The notes beneath the pieces are model-generated. The model was not told the origin of the DNA and did no database searches. It saw only the letters and a program-made list of their open reading frames with translations. 64,000 nucleotides of DNA from Trematomus loennbergii (Eukaryota; Chordata; Actinopteri; Perciformes; Nototheniidae), in NCBI GenBank assembly GCA_012861695.1, contig JAAOOA010000127.1, positions 21,519,267 to 21,583,266 on the forward strand. Reading direction: 5' to 3'. Shown in pieces: positions 33,986 to 46,675 of the stretch. Position 1 is the first letter of the stretch. Every line of letters starts with the position of its first letter. The position numbers and the translations under genes were made by a program.

Positions 33986-35774
33986 TTACAGATCCTTTTT
34001 ATCTCCACTCTTGACATTCTGTGGATCAAGCAGAGGATTAAAAACAGAATGTTTTCAGGATTACGGGGGTTAATATACAGTTAGCTTTTGTATCTACTTG
34101 CACACATGAAGTAGAGCTGTGTGTGACTTTTTTACCTGGAGTTGATTGTGTTCAGTCAACAGTCGGTCATACTCTTGTGCCAGACCTTTAGCCTGCCTCT
34201 TCATGGCCTCCACTTCAGCATAAGATTTACGCACAGCTACACACACAAACAGCACTACATCTATGAAATGCTCTGTATATCTCCAATGCCCCTGGAATGG
34301 GCTTCTTTTATATACTACAGCTTATGTAAGATCAGTGATGGTCCAAGATCTATGAATGTTTAAAAGTGTCACAGTGTGCATAATCCTTACTATAAAACAG
34401 TTATTTGGTTTTGAAAAGTATCACTCATGATCATACTATATAAAAGAGGTGATGCTTACTTACCTTGCTCAGAAGTCTTCACTTGATCTGCCAGCTTCTC
34501 ACTGTCCAGCTTCAGTACCTGGTTTTTTGCTGACATGGCTTTTTCCTCATTTAGGAGAGCCTGAGAAAACAAATAATTATCTTTAATTACCAACAGAAGA
34601 CCACAGAGCTCCAAATTACAAATCACAGAAATAGTTCTCTGAAAAATACTGTATGAATTAATGCCTACACATTTTAAAAGGTGGACATGAGTCAATAATG
34701 CACATTTAGGTTACATTGAAGGTACCCTGCAATAGATATTACACATTTCTGGAATAAAATGAAAGTAACACGCTTTAAAACTATAACAAGTTTTAGTTCT
34801 GTCATCAGACTCAGATTAATTCTCACTTGCTTAAGCTTCAGGTTGTCATCCTGATGCTGCTTTGCTGCTTTGACAGCACTGTCCATCTGTGCCTGAAGAC
34901 CTGCACTGTTATCCACGGTGACAGCAACCTGGTTCAGTAAGGTGACAGTCCTGCGCATGATACTGTGATGAAGGACAGAAAAAAAGGCAGGTCAAGACAG
35001 GATATCAGAAAGAGAAGTGGACAGGAGGTCCCAAACACATTCTGTTAATACATGTATAAGATAATGACACTAACAGCCAGAGGAAGAGAGAGAAGCCAGA
35101 TATGTAGAGGTTCCTCTGCGCTCTGAACAGCTTCATGTGGACGTTGTCGAACAAATTTGGGTTAATCTTGACATCGTGCATGGGCTCAGCACCTGAGTAC
35201 TTCTGCACCTCCCGGACAGCGTCTGAGTGGGCAGGGGGACAGAATGATGATGCTGGCTCTGCTGGACTGACAACATGCTGTCAGTCCACTCAGTGTCAGT
35301 CACTGTCTGTCACTCACAGCAAGGCACTTACCAAGGAAAAGAACAATAAGAACCATGATCATGGTAAAAAAGCATTTGTTCCAATATGGAGTTAACCAGT
35401 TCCATATTCTCCAGCTGAAAACAGAACGCCATCTGCAAAATAAGTAAAAAGGACATGTGAGTGAAACATAATAGATCTTCCCAGAAAGGACATGCATGCA
35501 CTCTGCTGGTGGTTTGTGTGAAGTGTCGATTTCATGTTTGTTATTTTACAATCAACTCTTGCAAAGGGCTCTTTTTTATTGTCTTATTTATTCAGACAAT
35601 CATCCTCTGCACAGAAAGCTAGGCATGAGTTGCTGAATGAACTTTTGATTTATATTTGGGGTTTTTGTTTGTTTTGCAGTACCTGCGTGCTGATATGAAG
35701 GGTATACACAAGATGAGGTTCAATGCTATCTCTGCATAGAGGAAGAAAGCCACGGCCGTCCACTGGAGCGTCAT
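33986..35774 (-). CDS. bcap29: B-cell receptor-associated protein 29 (BAP29), complete, 7 coding exons
   Basis: BAP29 and its partner BAP31 are ER membrane proteins that help sort and export membrane proteins. Coding exons in transcript order: 35774-35683, 35432-35332, 35222-35075, 34962-34827, 34560-34464, 34236-34136 and 34018-33986. They sum to 708 bp in continuous phase, giving 235 residues plus stop; the human protein has 241. The N-terminus begins MTLQWTAVAFFLYAE, the family start. Three membrane segments lie near residues 7-27, 50-68 and 105-125; FRAQRNLYISGFSLFLWL marks the third. Residues about 130-225 form a heptad-rich coiled coil ending in EYDRLLTEHNQLQ. The protein ends KKDL, a dilysine KKxx ER-retrieval signal. 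WNWLTPYWNKCFFTMI in the second exon is closer to BAP29 than to BAP31. The small last exon has only ten codons plus stop, but its acceptor, frame and dilysine ending support it. Confidence 0.93.
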
Positions 35775-36400
35775 TGTGACTGTGATTTCCTGAGGAGATT
35801 AATTAAATCCATGTATAGAATGACTAGACCTGGACTGCAATATACAACTATAACTTTGAGAGATATCATACTATTTTCCATTGAATAATAACAAGTACAT
35901 TAATAATAATAACACAGTTTTTACTTTACTCTACATTTCATTTAGCTGAAGCTTTTATCCAAAGTGACTTACAGTAAGTGCTGTCCACCATGAAGAAACA
36001 AGCTCAACAAGTAAGAATCCTGCAGGTATATTAGCCTTCAAAACGCCATACTAATGTGGCTAAGTGCCACTGCTCTGGCTTCAAATAGGCCAAACATTTC
36101 CCCAAACAAGTGCCGTGGAAGTCCATACACACACAAAACGTTTCTAGGCCTACAATATAAAACAGGCAATCTGGGGCAGGCATTCAGTCCATTTGCTATT
36201 TATAGGCTTTTACTTTGAAATATATTCTAGCTCCTTATTTTTTTAAAAGCAAAGGAGGTCAATCTATTCAAAGCAATAAACAGAGTTGTTGGCTTACCAG
36301 ACCAAGTTGCACGATCAGAAGAATGGGAAAGTGAAGACACGCATGCGCTGACACACGTTCACAACAGCTGCTGGTGAGCATCTGAGGAGCTGCAGATCTA
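35775..36400 (-). promoter_or_regulatory. bcap29 5' UTR and possible upstream non-coding exon
   Basis: The exon with the bcap29 ATG extends to an acceptor (CTCCTCAG) that puts its 5' edge at 35789, so transcription starts further upstream. A good minus-strand donor (GGTCTG|GTAAGC, near 36300) follows a moderately GC-rich stretch with GCGCATGCG, which may be the first exon and promoter. The interval between also carries the SINE fragment at 35934-35990. Confidence 0.4.
35934..35990. repeat. SINE fragment
   Basis: TTTAGCTGAAGCTTTTATCC followed by AAAGTGACTTACAGTAAGTG matches the same conserved block as the SINE at 31122-31320. Only this part is recognisable; a diverged or truncated copy. Confidence 0.6.
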
Positions 36401-39400
36401 AATACATCTCTGCTGGCTGAGTTGACATCATTTGTCAGCCCCTTTGGGTTTGTTAAAATTACAAGCTGACCTACCAACCTAACTGCAAGCTTTATTGTCA
36501 GTCTACAGAAAGTGCAAGGTGTTTTCTTTTTGTATTCCTTGTGTGTGAGCATGTTTGCTGATAGCTTCTCACATTTCATGTCATGGTACAAAAATAGCCA
36601 TGTGACGAAAGGACACTCAGTCAAGTTATTTTATAATAATTAAGCCTTGTTGTTTATTAATTATCCTAAAGCATTTTAAACAAGCATACTTAGTATTTTT
36701 AATATCTGTGGAAATTATAACTATTTCAGGCCATTTTCTACAGAGGAAACCAAACAATGGTCCACAAGGGGGCGATGTTATCTAATTACATAATATTGCT
36801 TTTGCACAGGGGACAGGAAGTCGTGTACTGTATGTATTGCAGTTATTGCAGTGAATTAAATCCAAGTATTCCCTTTGCCAAGGAGATATACAGACAGCCG
36901 ACAGTGTGGAGAAAGGGTTTAGTTTACACACCAGCTGAATATAAATAGGTGTCACCGAAATAGCAGATAAAGACTCATTTCAAAAGCTCTTTCAATACAA
37001 AACGACTTGAAAGGATTCCTCTTTTTGTCTATTTGTGCACCCTTTAAAAAGGAACACAAACAGCTATTGACTTGCTCATCTAGCTTATAAACATATAAAT
37101 TGCATGGGTGTGTTGCTCATCAACAACTGAGACTGAGGGAAATTCTGGAGCACAGCCTTCGGCACACTCTTCTTTCTTTTGAATAATGAGTTTTCTTTTC
37201 ACCAAATTCAGCTCCAATGACTATTCAGTGTATTTTCCCCCACTCCACTGCATTCGGCTTGCAGAGTGTATTCACAGGCTTCCTATGTGGAAGAGACTGA
37301 TAGCTGCTATCCTCTTTGACTGCATGTCTCAGGAGTGCTGAGGAGCAAAATGTTTACAGCTGCACCCAGTGATAGCTTTTTGAGAGTGGCCAAATGACTG
37401 TAGCAGAACTGAATGTGCTTTGATTGCTCTCCTCTCCTCACCATTTCAGAGGTCGCAGCTCAGGAGACTGAAGAGTCATTACAGCAAAATGCCTGCAATA
37501 AGCAGATGGCCAGGCATACAGTGATGGTGGTGGATAGTTTTAACCTGAGAACTCCATCCATTTGATGTATTGTCAGTTCAGATCAAACCACTGTCTGCTT
37601 TGTGATCTCAGGACATTTTACCACGTGCTAAAATATAAGCCCTATAAAGTATAATGTGGGTTACATGGGGTCTGCACACTGCTGTTTGTGCCCAGAAAAA
37701 GCCTCCACAAGAAAGTGTCCATCAACTTTTGTCATGTATATCAAAGATCCTCACCCTGTCTCTGAGGGGTAGCACAGATTCCAACCCTGCAGGATAAATT
37801 CAATTCAACAGCTTTTATCCTTGAATCTCATCATTCCAGTCACTTCACAAATGTGCGACTATAGCTAAAGGTTGGACAGTAAATCGACTTCTAAATTGAG
37901 AGCTTTGCCTTCAGGCTCAGGTGCTTTTGTTGTCGCTATAATGGCCCGGCATCCAACACCTTTATGCAATTTGGCAACCCTTTTTGCCTGTCCCTGCTTG
38001 AATGCTAAACACAGACACACATGGGTTAGGACCATCATGAACTCCCTATTGGTCACGTTGCCAAGGGTGAACTACCTGCTGGGTCATTATGAGCAAACAA
38101 CCTCAAGTTTCAAAAATACTTCCTGTTTTGTTTTGTTCACTTACCAAAACTACTGACAAAAGTTCCTCAATAGTGCACTCTCCCGCCTACACTTCAGACA
38201 AAGTCAGTTTTTTCTCACCTTTACAGAAAATGCTTGAGCACAGTTTCCCCTCGTGAGACATCTAGTACATGACCACCTAGAGCTTTTTTGCTTCTGCAAT
38301 TGCAGAGTTTGAAGTTGTGTTCTGGTTTGTTGGTACCTGAACACTCAGCTGGAGGCTTGTGAGTAAGACTTGGAAAGAGAACAAACATACTGCACAAAAA
38401 GCAAAATTCAAGTACACTGCTCACACAGAGGGAGAAGAGATAATGAAACCATACACAGAGAAGGAGAGTCAGACAAGGACATAATTCACACACAGGGAGA
38501 ACAATGAAGAGGTGAGAGTGAGTCTACTGTAGGAAGAAGATTCAAATCCTGTCTGGATGATCCCACATATCTGGAATGAGGCAACAAAACCAAAGAGATA
38601 TTGGTTTAACCATAGATAGAGTGTATAACATTTTCGACATTTGCCCTTATTTTTTAACTTCATTTTCTCTTAGCCTATTGTTTTTTTGCCAGCACCATTA
38701 CGGCAAAGTAAAGGCCTTGGTTGTGAAAATCAACTTGTCAATAAATCAAATTCTGAATCTGAATTCGGACTAATGGACTAGTTTTGACTAATACATTGGT
38801 GATGTAGCTGACTTTATATTTAGTCTTTAGGAAGAGTCAGAGGATTTTTTTTCTTTGACTGGCCTCTTTGCCTGCAGCACATTTACAGGGGTCTAACTCA
38901 ACTAACAGCCACAGAGACACTTACACTGATTTCTTCACGATACAAGTGTTAAAAAGCAGCTGTGGCCTTATTCTACATAAGCACTGTAATTCCCTTTCTT
39001 GACTATTGGTGGCGCATTTCTAGAAGTGCACACCAGGTGTGTGAAGATATCAGGTGAAGTTGGACTGATACAGCCACCAAGCTTTGTTGGGCTGGATCCT
39101 CATGCATGCTGCAGCCAAATCTTAAGCTTTGGATTCTGGAACTTCTCTTCAACAGAATACCTGTGCTGCATCTGCTCTGGAAGAACTGAGATCCCAAAAC
39201 ACAAGGGTTATAAGGATCAAGGACGCACCCATGCAGGTGAGTGTTTTTTTAGCTAGCTGTTTGGCTAACTGTAGTTTTGGTTGGCTGCTTGCTTAACGTT
39301 AAATAGTCTTGCTTTTCAGCATATATTTGTTGTCAATTGTGTTTGTAGAAACGCAAAGTTCTGTCTGCAATTGGAGTTTTCTTACTCAGTTTCACAGATT

Positions 39401-39449
39401 GTCTGAAGTCAGGATGGTTAGCAAACCTCTTAGCCCTCTCTCTGAGCTA

Positions 39450-40215
39450 CTGGGTTTCACTTAGGGACCATCAATAAATTACTGTTTGATGGGTTTTTCT
39501 CAAATGAGTGCACACTATGCAGAAATATGTAATGGGTCTGATGTGGCACACATTTATTGATTACTGACCTGTCATGAGTTTATTTAAGGAAAACATTTAA
39601 ATGGAAGAGCATTTGCTTTTTTGTTCAATAGCTTCCATGTTCTGTAACACAGTGACTATAGGCTACCAGATAATATTACTACACTGGACAGAAAAACATT
39701 GTGTTTTTGTTTTAATGGTTCAGTTTGATATAAAGTTACCTTTTTTTATTCTTGATCTTTTTACTAGCTTCCATGTCATGTGACTTAAAGGGTGCAAATC
39801 AATGCAGAACTGTATTATTATCTGGGTTTCTCTTGGGGACCATCAATAAATTACCGTTTTACACAAAATCATGGTTTATTTTAAATACCCCTGTGATAAA
39901 TTGCCCATATAAGTGCATATTATGCTAGAAAATGATCATGTGTCTAATGTGGGACACCCTTATTGATTACAGATGTGTCATGAAATATTTATAGGAAGAT
40001 CATTTCAGTTTTTTTGAATAGCTTCCATGTGAAGTGGCTTAATGAGTGCAAATCAATGCAGCACTATATTATTACTTGGACGAGGGGTAACTCCCCCTTT
40101 TTTTATTGGATTTTATTCCTTCTATTTTATTAAAATATTTCATGTCATATGACCCAGTGACTCCAAATCTATTCCAGATATTATTAATACACTGGACAAA
40201 TAAGACACACCCCCT
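39450..40215. repeat. nested degenerate tandem repeat
   Basis: The block GGGTTTCACTTAGGGACCAT at 39452 recurs as GGGTTTCTCTTGGGGACCAT at 39824 (372 bp apart), each followed by CAATAAATTAC. Within it a smaller module, beginning AGCTTCCATGT and continuing GTGCAAATCAATGCAG...CACTGGAC, recurs in diverged form near 39630, 39767, 40018 and 40138. No terminal inverted repeats or ORF. It may be a decayed transposon array or a local segmental duplication. Confidence 0.65.
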
Positions 40216-43200
40216 TTTTATATTGGAATTAGGGCTTCTTTTATTTTATGACTTGACTTGGACTTGTTATTTATAATATCCTTTTGAACTATAAATAAAC
40301 CATATCACTCACAATTACAGCATTGCATAATTACGTTTAAACAACGCACTTAATGTACTGTGTCAGCAGTTAAACAGTAAGTGAACAGTTTTAACCGCTG
40401 TTGCAACCCCATATTGAGCTACAGCTGAAGATTTCTAGAACAGACCACAGGCAAATGTTACAATTTGTTCTTTTTGTATTAAAATGTGGAGGATGTAAGT
40501 GATTCTGAGATTCTGTGTCCAAACTCTTAAGCAGCCCACTAACTGTGGGTGTTGCAGTTTAAACAATGCCTCTCTTTGGATTGTGATATACAGATTTTGT
40601 TTTTTGAATAATGAAATAATGCCAGATAATAATTTCACAGTATATCTTGTACTCGCTATTGACTGTTTCCCAGCAACGCTATTTCAAGATGTGCATACAG
40701 ATATGGGTAAACAAAGTTTCACAGAAATACTGTGAGAGGAGTTGAGGGGGAGTTATTGTTAAAATGATGGGTGGTAACTGTTCGGTATTGAAAAGATGAA
40801 CACATTTCATTACAGAGTGCATGATTTATATGAATATAGGGATATGGTCAGATCCCTGAGAATAGCCTTTTCCCCAGAACATGTTAACAAAAACACTTCT
40901 GGTTTAAGGTAAAGCAGCACACTGTTTCTAAATGTTTTGGCCACTAGCAGTAGTTTTCACCAGGCTTTATGGAGAACTAAGAATAGAGTATGAATCATTA
41001 AACATATTAGCATTAATGCAGGAGTGTCTTGTAAAATTCAACATTGAAATGTTTTACAGCAATATTCAGAAATGTGTCATCATTCCGATCATGAACAAAA
41101 CCGTGGCCCAAATAATAGTAACAGTATTTCTCCAAAATGATCCCACAAATTGGTCAATTCTTTACTGGATCTATACCAAGTTTCCTCTTTTTAGCTTGAA
41201 TGTTAAGTATGCAGGACAGGCTGGTGTTGGACATTGTATTGAAGAGCCAGCTAGTGCTAACCTTTTGTACTGATGATTCAACCATAATGATTTTTAAGTT
41301 AATCTGAACCCGATATTGTCTATTCAGAAAATGAATGGGGCACTGGACACAGAAACTAACATCTGCCTCTTTGCATTTCATTTGTTATAAGAGGACACTT
41401 AGAGGAGATTGGAATCTGTTTAAATGTTAAAGTCTTTTAACATTTTGTCTTATTTCAATACAAATCTACACCCTGTTGTGTCAGGCTCAAAAGGCCGGGC
41501 TGTGGTAGTGAGTTTTGTTGTGGTGGTCCCATTCATATCTTTCCATGTGTGGATAAGAGTGGCGGTATAATCGGCAGACAGGAGTCATCACTGTGGGGAG
41601 AGCTGGAGGGCAGCAATCTCCTCTCTGCTGCCTCCCCTCTGCTGCCTCCCCTCTCAGACACAGTGGTTGACACTCTGTCACTGCCTGATAAAACAATTCG
41701 ACTCACACATAGCTGCCTGCACATGCTGTATGGGCTGGAGTTAACACACATTGCTGAATAGATGCAGGCTCAAACACACTGACTGGCAGGTGCGCACCGT
41801 CACACCGTCACCAGGCATGCAGCCACCGGCACTTCTGATGTCTTTTTGTCCTTCATATTTTGGCTTTAGTGCAATAAGAATCATTTAGTCAGTCCCTTTG
41901 TCTGAGCAACATTTTCTAAAGGATAATTGCACAATATAATCACACATTCTTTTCAACAAATGTAAAAATTCTTCCACACTAAACATCTCAGTAACAAACC
42001 TTGAAATGATATGCTTTTCCAGTCCAATTTGTCTTTATGAAAAACCAAGATTCTTTTTAAATTACAATAATCCAGGTTGTCTACTTGTCATGCATGGAAA
42101 GTTGATTTTCTCTGTTTACCCCCAAAGGATTATTTTGTTTTCAACTGTAAACTGGATAATAGAGAAGAGCACTTTGTGTGTCATTAAACGTCTGCTATCA
42201 ACTGATAAGAACAGTTATCTACACAGCATTGATTTAAAGGCTGTCTGGTGTGCCATTTCTCTCCAATACCACACAATGATGCCATTAAGGTCAAAGCAGG
42301 TAGAGGTCATACTCCATTTGGCTGCCATTTGATTCCTGGTTTCTACCCGGGAAATACATTTTCTTGTACAGAGATTATAGGTTGTACATATCAGAGTCGT
42401 ACATCTTCCAGCTCGGTAAAGTGTCCTTTCATCTCTCTTAATGTGGCTTGGTGAGAGTAACATTTGGAAAATGACCACAAGCAACAATTTGTCAAGCTGT
42501 GCTGGCTGGTGTGCTCAATTCACTTTCTTCTTCTCCACGATAGCAGAATTACAGTTGAGTGTTCGCTGACCTAATGCAATAGAGGCTCCATATGGACCCA
42601 GTAATATGATTTCCGAAGCTTTTATTCTGTGTCTGCAGCTGGATAGAGAGGAGCCCTGAAGAGATGGCATCTGAATTGGGTACGGCTGCCTGAGAGAGGC
42701 TGCCATTGAGCGAGAGAGGAGGGTGCTTAATGTATGTGATGGGGAGGGCAGCAAGTGGCAGCCCTGATGTGCAGTATAGGGGGGGGGAAAGAAGGACACA
42801 TCAGGGTCAAGGGATTATAATCAGGCTTGCAGTGAATCCTTAGTGAACCTCTGCTGTTGAGTATGGTAGTATATTGACCTATTTTCTTCTCTGTAGGTCA
42901 CCTCGGGTTAGAGATGTAGTGGTGGGCTGCTAGCCTATCCAATATGCTAACCAGCAATGCTGACCTTGACATGGTGGCTGTTCGTAAATCTGTCTCTTAA
43001 ATAAAATGGTCCCATGGGGGTCGAAATGAAACGTATACTGCATACAGTCAATATAGTAGCAATCATAACAATAAGGGGAGCTCATACTGCCACAGTAAAC
43101 ACAAATGCTATGAATGCTTGCCCCTTAGAATATTAGATTATTTGAATTTTTAAAAAGGACAAATAAGATTAGCCCAACTGTATATTTGTCCTGTTTTCTG

Positions 43201-45062
43201 TAAGTTATCAGTCACATGGTAAACAGGGCATGGTCATGCACGCCACATTGATTTTAAGCTTCATTAACCTATGTTTTACAAAATTGTAAGCCCTTAATAA
43301 ACTAATTTATTTGATAAGCATGGGTATGTCCAGGCTATGTTGCTTTTCATTTGTCTTGGGTGGTCAATAATTGCTTAATGAAGCATTACAATTAAATTAC
43401 ATTTTAGCATGATAATTAGATTGAGACGAAATTGAGGTCACCGATTATTTCCTACTTCAATATTTTAGAATATAACCAAAGATCTGGATAGTGTTTTGGT
43501 TTATATCAAGTATTAGAGATTCATATTTCAAATGAATACTGCAGCATATTTTGCAGCTTTTTGACAGATATATCTATCTATTTTAAGTACAAGTGCATCC
43601 ACTCTCATTTTCATTTTGTGTTATTTGTGGCATAAGATCTACAGACTTGTTGTTTCTTTCATCAATGACTGATCCAGTGCCTTTTTATAGGTTGGACCAA
43701 GGTTAGGAACATCATCTGACTGTGCCAGAGCCAGATCAAAACAAATATAGCAACAAGCGTAGATGAAAAGAAGGTGTGGCTATCGAGCTTGTAAATTAAG
43801 CGGACGAAAAAAGCTCTTTAATGACCATCCATTGAAGGTGTGAACCATTCTCCACTAGAGTGTTTATCATGGTCAAGTAGTGAGTCTTTTCTAATCTTTA
43901 GGCTCATTGATTCTATGAAGTACTCGCACAGCTGCAGTTTTGGCTGAAAATGACTTCAAGAGAATGGATACATCCGTCTTAGTGATAAGTGAGTGCCAAG
44001 TAAAATACCCCCTTCCAAGCAGAAAATGAAAACTTGAAACCAATGTTGCACTAAATAATAGTGTTAACAAAATGGCAGTTCAGTCGGAACAATCGGTTGT
44101 CCTTCAAAGGCCTTTTTTGGCACCTCAGGATAAAAACAAATTGTGACCTCAAAGTCTAGTTAGTGTAAATAGTATTGGTCTTTGAGAGGTAATTTTAGAA
44201 GGTAATCAATACAAATGTTTTTTGTCAGTAGCACTGATGGAGTCTGGAAAAGTACTTGACATTCGAGCAGTGGTCTAAATGATGTATTCAGGACTGGAAC
44301 ATAGCGGGGTAGTATTGTATCACTGTTAGTTTGCTAACAGAAATAAATCGATTTCTGTATTGATACAACTCCTGTAAAGTTATATAGAGTACATATATAT
44401 ACGGTATGGTATGTTTGTAAAATGTATCCTTTGGCTCAATGTTTCATCTTTCAGGATATTTTTCTCTCCCCTGTCTGCTTATCTGTTGTTGGCTGTGATC
44501 CCATCTCCACTCTCAATCACAGACATGCCCTCGAGGTAGCGTGACATCCACACTGCCTGTTTACAGCAGGGTCATAAAGAACCTTGCCTGCATCCATATT
44601 CCCATATCAGCCCTCTCTGTTGTGCTACAAACCACACTCGGTGGCTGCCGGGGAAGCATCTGATTGAGGTTGTGTTATCGCTCTGGTAGCCAACAGCCCT
44701 GTGCTCTCAGGATCTAAAGGGCTCTTCAATTTTCTACTCTACCTGAGACGGCAAAGGCCTAATAAGCTTGTTACTGAGATATACCGTGGAGTACAGTGTG
44801 CATATACATTTGTATGTATATGTGCTTTAATGCATACATGTGAATGTACTTTACAGTATATATCCTGATCTTAAAAGAATGTCAACCTTGACCCAGGGAT
44901 TGAAATGAAGTGAGCTGCCAGGCTAGCTGAGCGTAGCTTCATATGCTAATTCATAAAGTATCTTTGCATATAGATATGGTATTAGAGACTAAATGTAATA
45001 TGCTGACAGCTCTTTTAGTTTTTCTTTCTTGTAGATTATCAATACTGAAATTATTTTGCAAC

Positions 45063-45352
45063 TAGGGCTGCTCAATTAATCGTATTTTAATCGCAATTAC
45101 GATTTTGGCTTGCAACGATTATGAAAACAACATAATCAAAATAAAACGATTATTTTTTTTTAATTTGTTTTTCAGTTGATTTATACTTAAAGTTCAGGGT
45201 AATCAACTGTTCAAAACATACTGTTCACATTTTTTTTTTTTCAATAAATGGATGTTTTCAAAGTAAATGGATAATTGTTTTTAATAATCGTGATATCAAT
45301 TATTGACCCAAATAATCGAGATTATGATTTTTGCCATAATCGAGCAGCCCTA
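45063..45352. mobile_element. hAT-type MITE, short copy
   Basis: A 290-bp element with ends TAGGGCTGCTC / GAGCAGCCCTA, flanked by a perfect 8-bp duplication TTTGCAAC (45055-45062 and 45353-45360). Its body matches both ends and part of the middle of the 774-bp copy at 24517-25290 (for example AAAGTTCAGGGTAATCAACT) but lacks several hundred bases, so it is an internally deleted relative. Confidence 0.88.
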
Positions 45353-46338
45353 TTTGCAACCATATGAAATAATTATTCTTGTTTATTTAGAGCAAACTTA
45401 GTTCATAGACAAGTTCAGCTAAAAATACAAGGCTGTCTGAATTATTATCTATCAGCAGCGGCCACCTGGGAAATACAATTTCACTGTCTTATTCCTTGAT
45501 AAACAAAGGACACGCACTATTAGTAGACAAACACAGGAAGGGAAGAAGAACTTCATTATCTGTTATTATGGATTGTAAACAGAATATTTTATTAGGCTTT
45601 AGGATTTTTGCAGTAGTTCTTTATTGCAGTTATGTATTTGCTTATTTGGAGAGTATTGTCGTTAGGCTAGTGTTATTAAAACAGACAATTTGATAATACA
45701 ACCATTTTCAAAATGTTCCTTCAGTTTGATTAAATAACTTCTTTGTGAAAACATAACATCTGAGAAATCTATTCACTTTGAGAATTATAACAATATTTGT
45801 TATTATGTATTCATTCTGTTCTATATGTGCTCTTACTGTCACAGTCCCTGTCCCACCATAAAGTAATGCTCAATGCATCAAACCAAAATAAGGCAACTGT
45901 AGATTTTCCATTTGGCTCAAAGACATGACTGTTAAAGGGAAACAGACTAGGCTTTGATTACATCTGGTTTATTTCAAACCAGGTGAAGAGAACCATGGTC
46001 TTCTGTTGTGTCTGTGGAATGCAAGTGTTCTTCTTTAACTCTAAAAGAGTGATTGTGAACGATACCCCTGCAGCTTTTCAGCTATAGCAACACAACATAC
46101 ATTACTTATGACTTTCTTTCCATTCCTGTGTCTCCATGTTTGACCGTGTGCCTTCCCTCAGAGGGCTCAAAGGCAATAAGGTCAGTGGTCAGTGGGGATT
46201 GCAGGTCTGGTGTCGGAGCAAGTGGCATGGTGATGGATGGGAGTAATCTCACGGTTGTCACAGAATCACAAAACACTTTACTTGGTGGAGAGGAGAATAC
46301 GAAACCTTTTGCTGCGTTAGGTGAGTGAACACAAGATT

Positions 46339-46344
46339 TATTAT
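46339..46344 (-). terminator. possible poly(A) signal for gpr22
   Basis: A minus-strand AATAAA (TTTATT on the plus strand) lies about 330 bp after the gpr22 stop. Others occur nearby, so use of this one is a guess. Confidence 0.3.
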
Positions 46345-46675
46345 AAATATACATAAACATAATAATTTCTAATGCTCTCTCTATTTATATACCTTGTTTA
46401 CCCTATGCTGTACATGTATTATGTATATACACAATGCACCGTATGTTGCTACCATTACAAAAAGCCATGCAATATCTACAGTACAGTATATGGTGTATCT
46501 ATGAAACCTACTTTCAATAAATAGTAATAAATTATCCACCTCTTGTTTTTGTACATTCTATTGCACATATTATTTACATTACTGCTTTGGGTTAACATTT
46601 TCCCTTTTCCATCATGACCTGATGTCAGTTTTAGCTGCATTTGTTGAATGTATACCCTAAAGATAAGGAGTTCCT

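Larger units (their letters stand above)
36401..46300. other. gene-free interval between bcap29 and gpr22
   Basis: About 10 kb with no recognisable coding exon on either strand. ORFs are short, AT-rich and without splice-supported continuation. It contains a nested degenerate tandem repeat (39450-40215) and the short hAT MITE (45063-45352). Stretches of balanced composition at 42500-42800 and 44490-44770 stand out from the AT-rich background and could be regulatory. No cog5 or dus4l exons were recognised. Confidence 0.6.

Noticed and set aside
41600..41660. Short duplicated CTCTGCTGCCTCCC block as a repeat gene segment
   Set aside because: Only two copies of about 14 bp; simple slippage with no wider structure.
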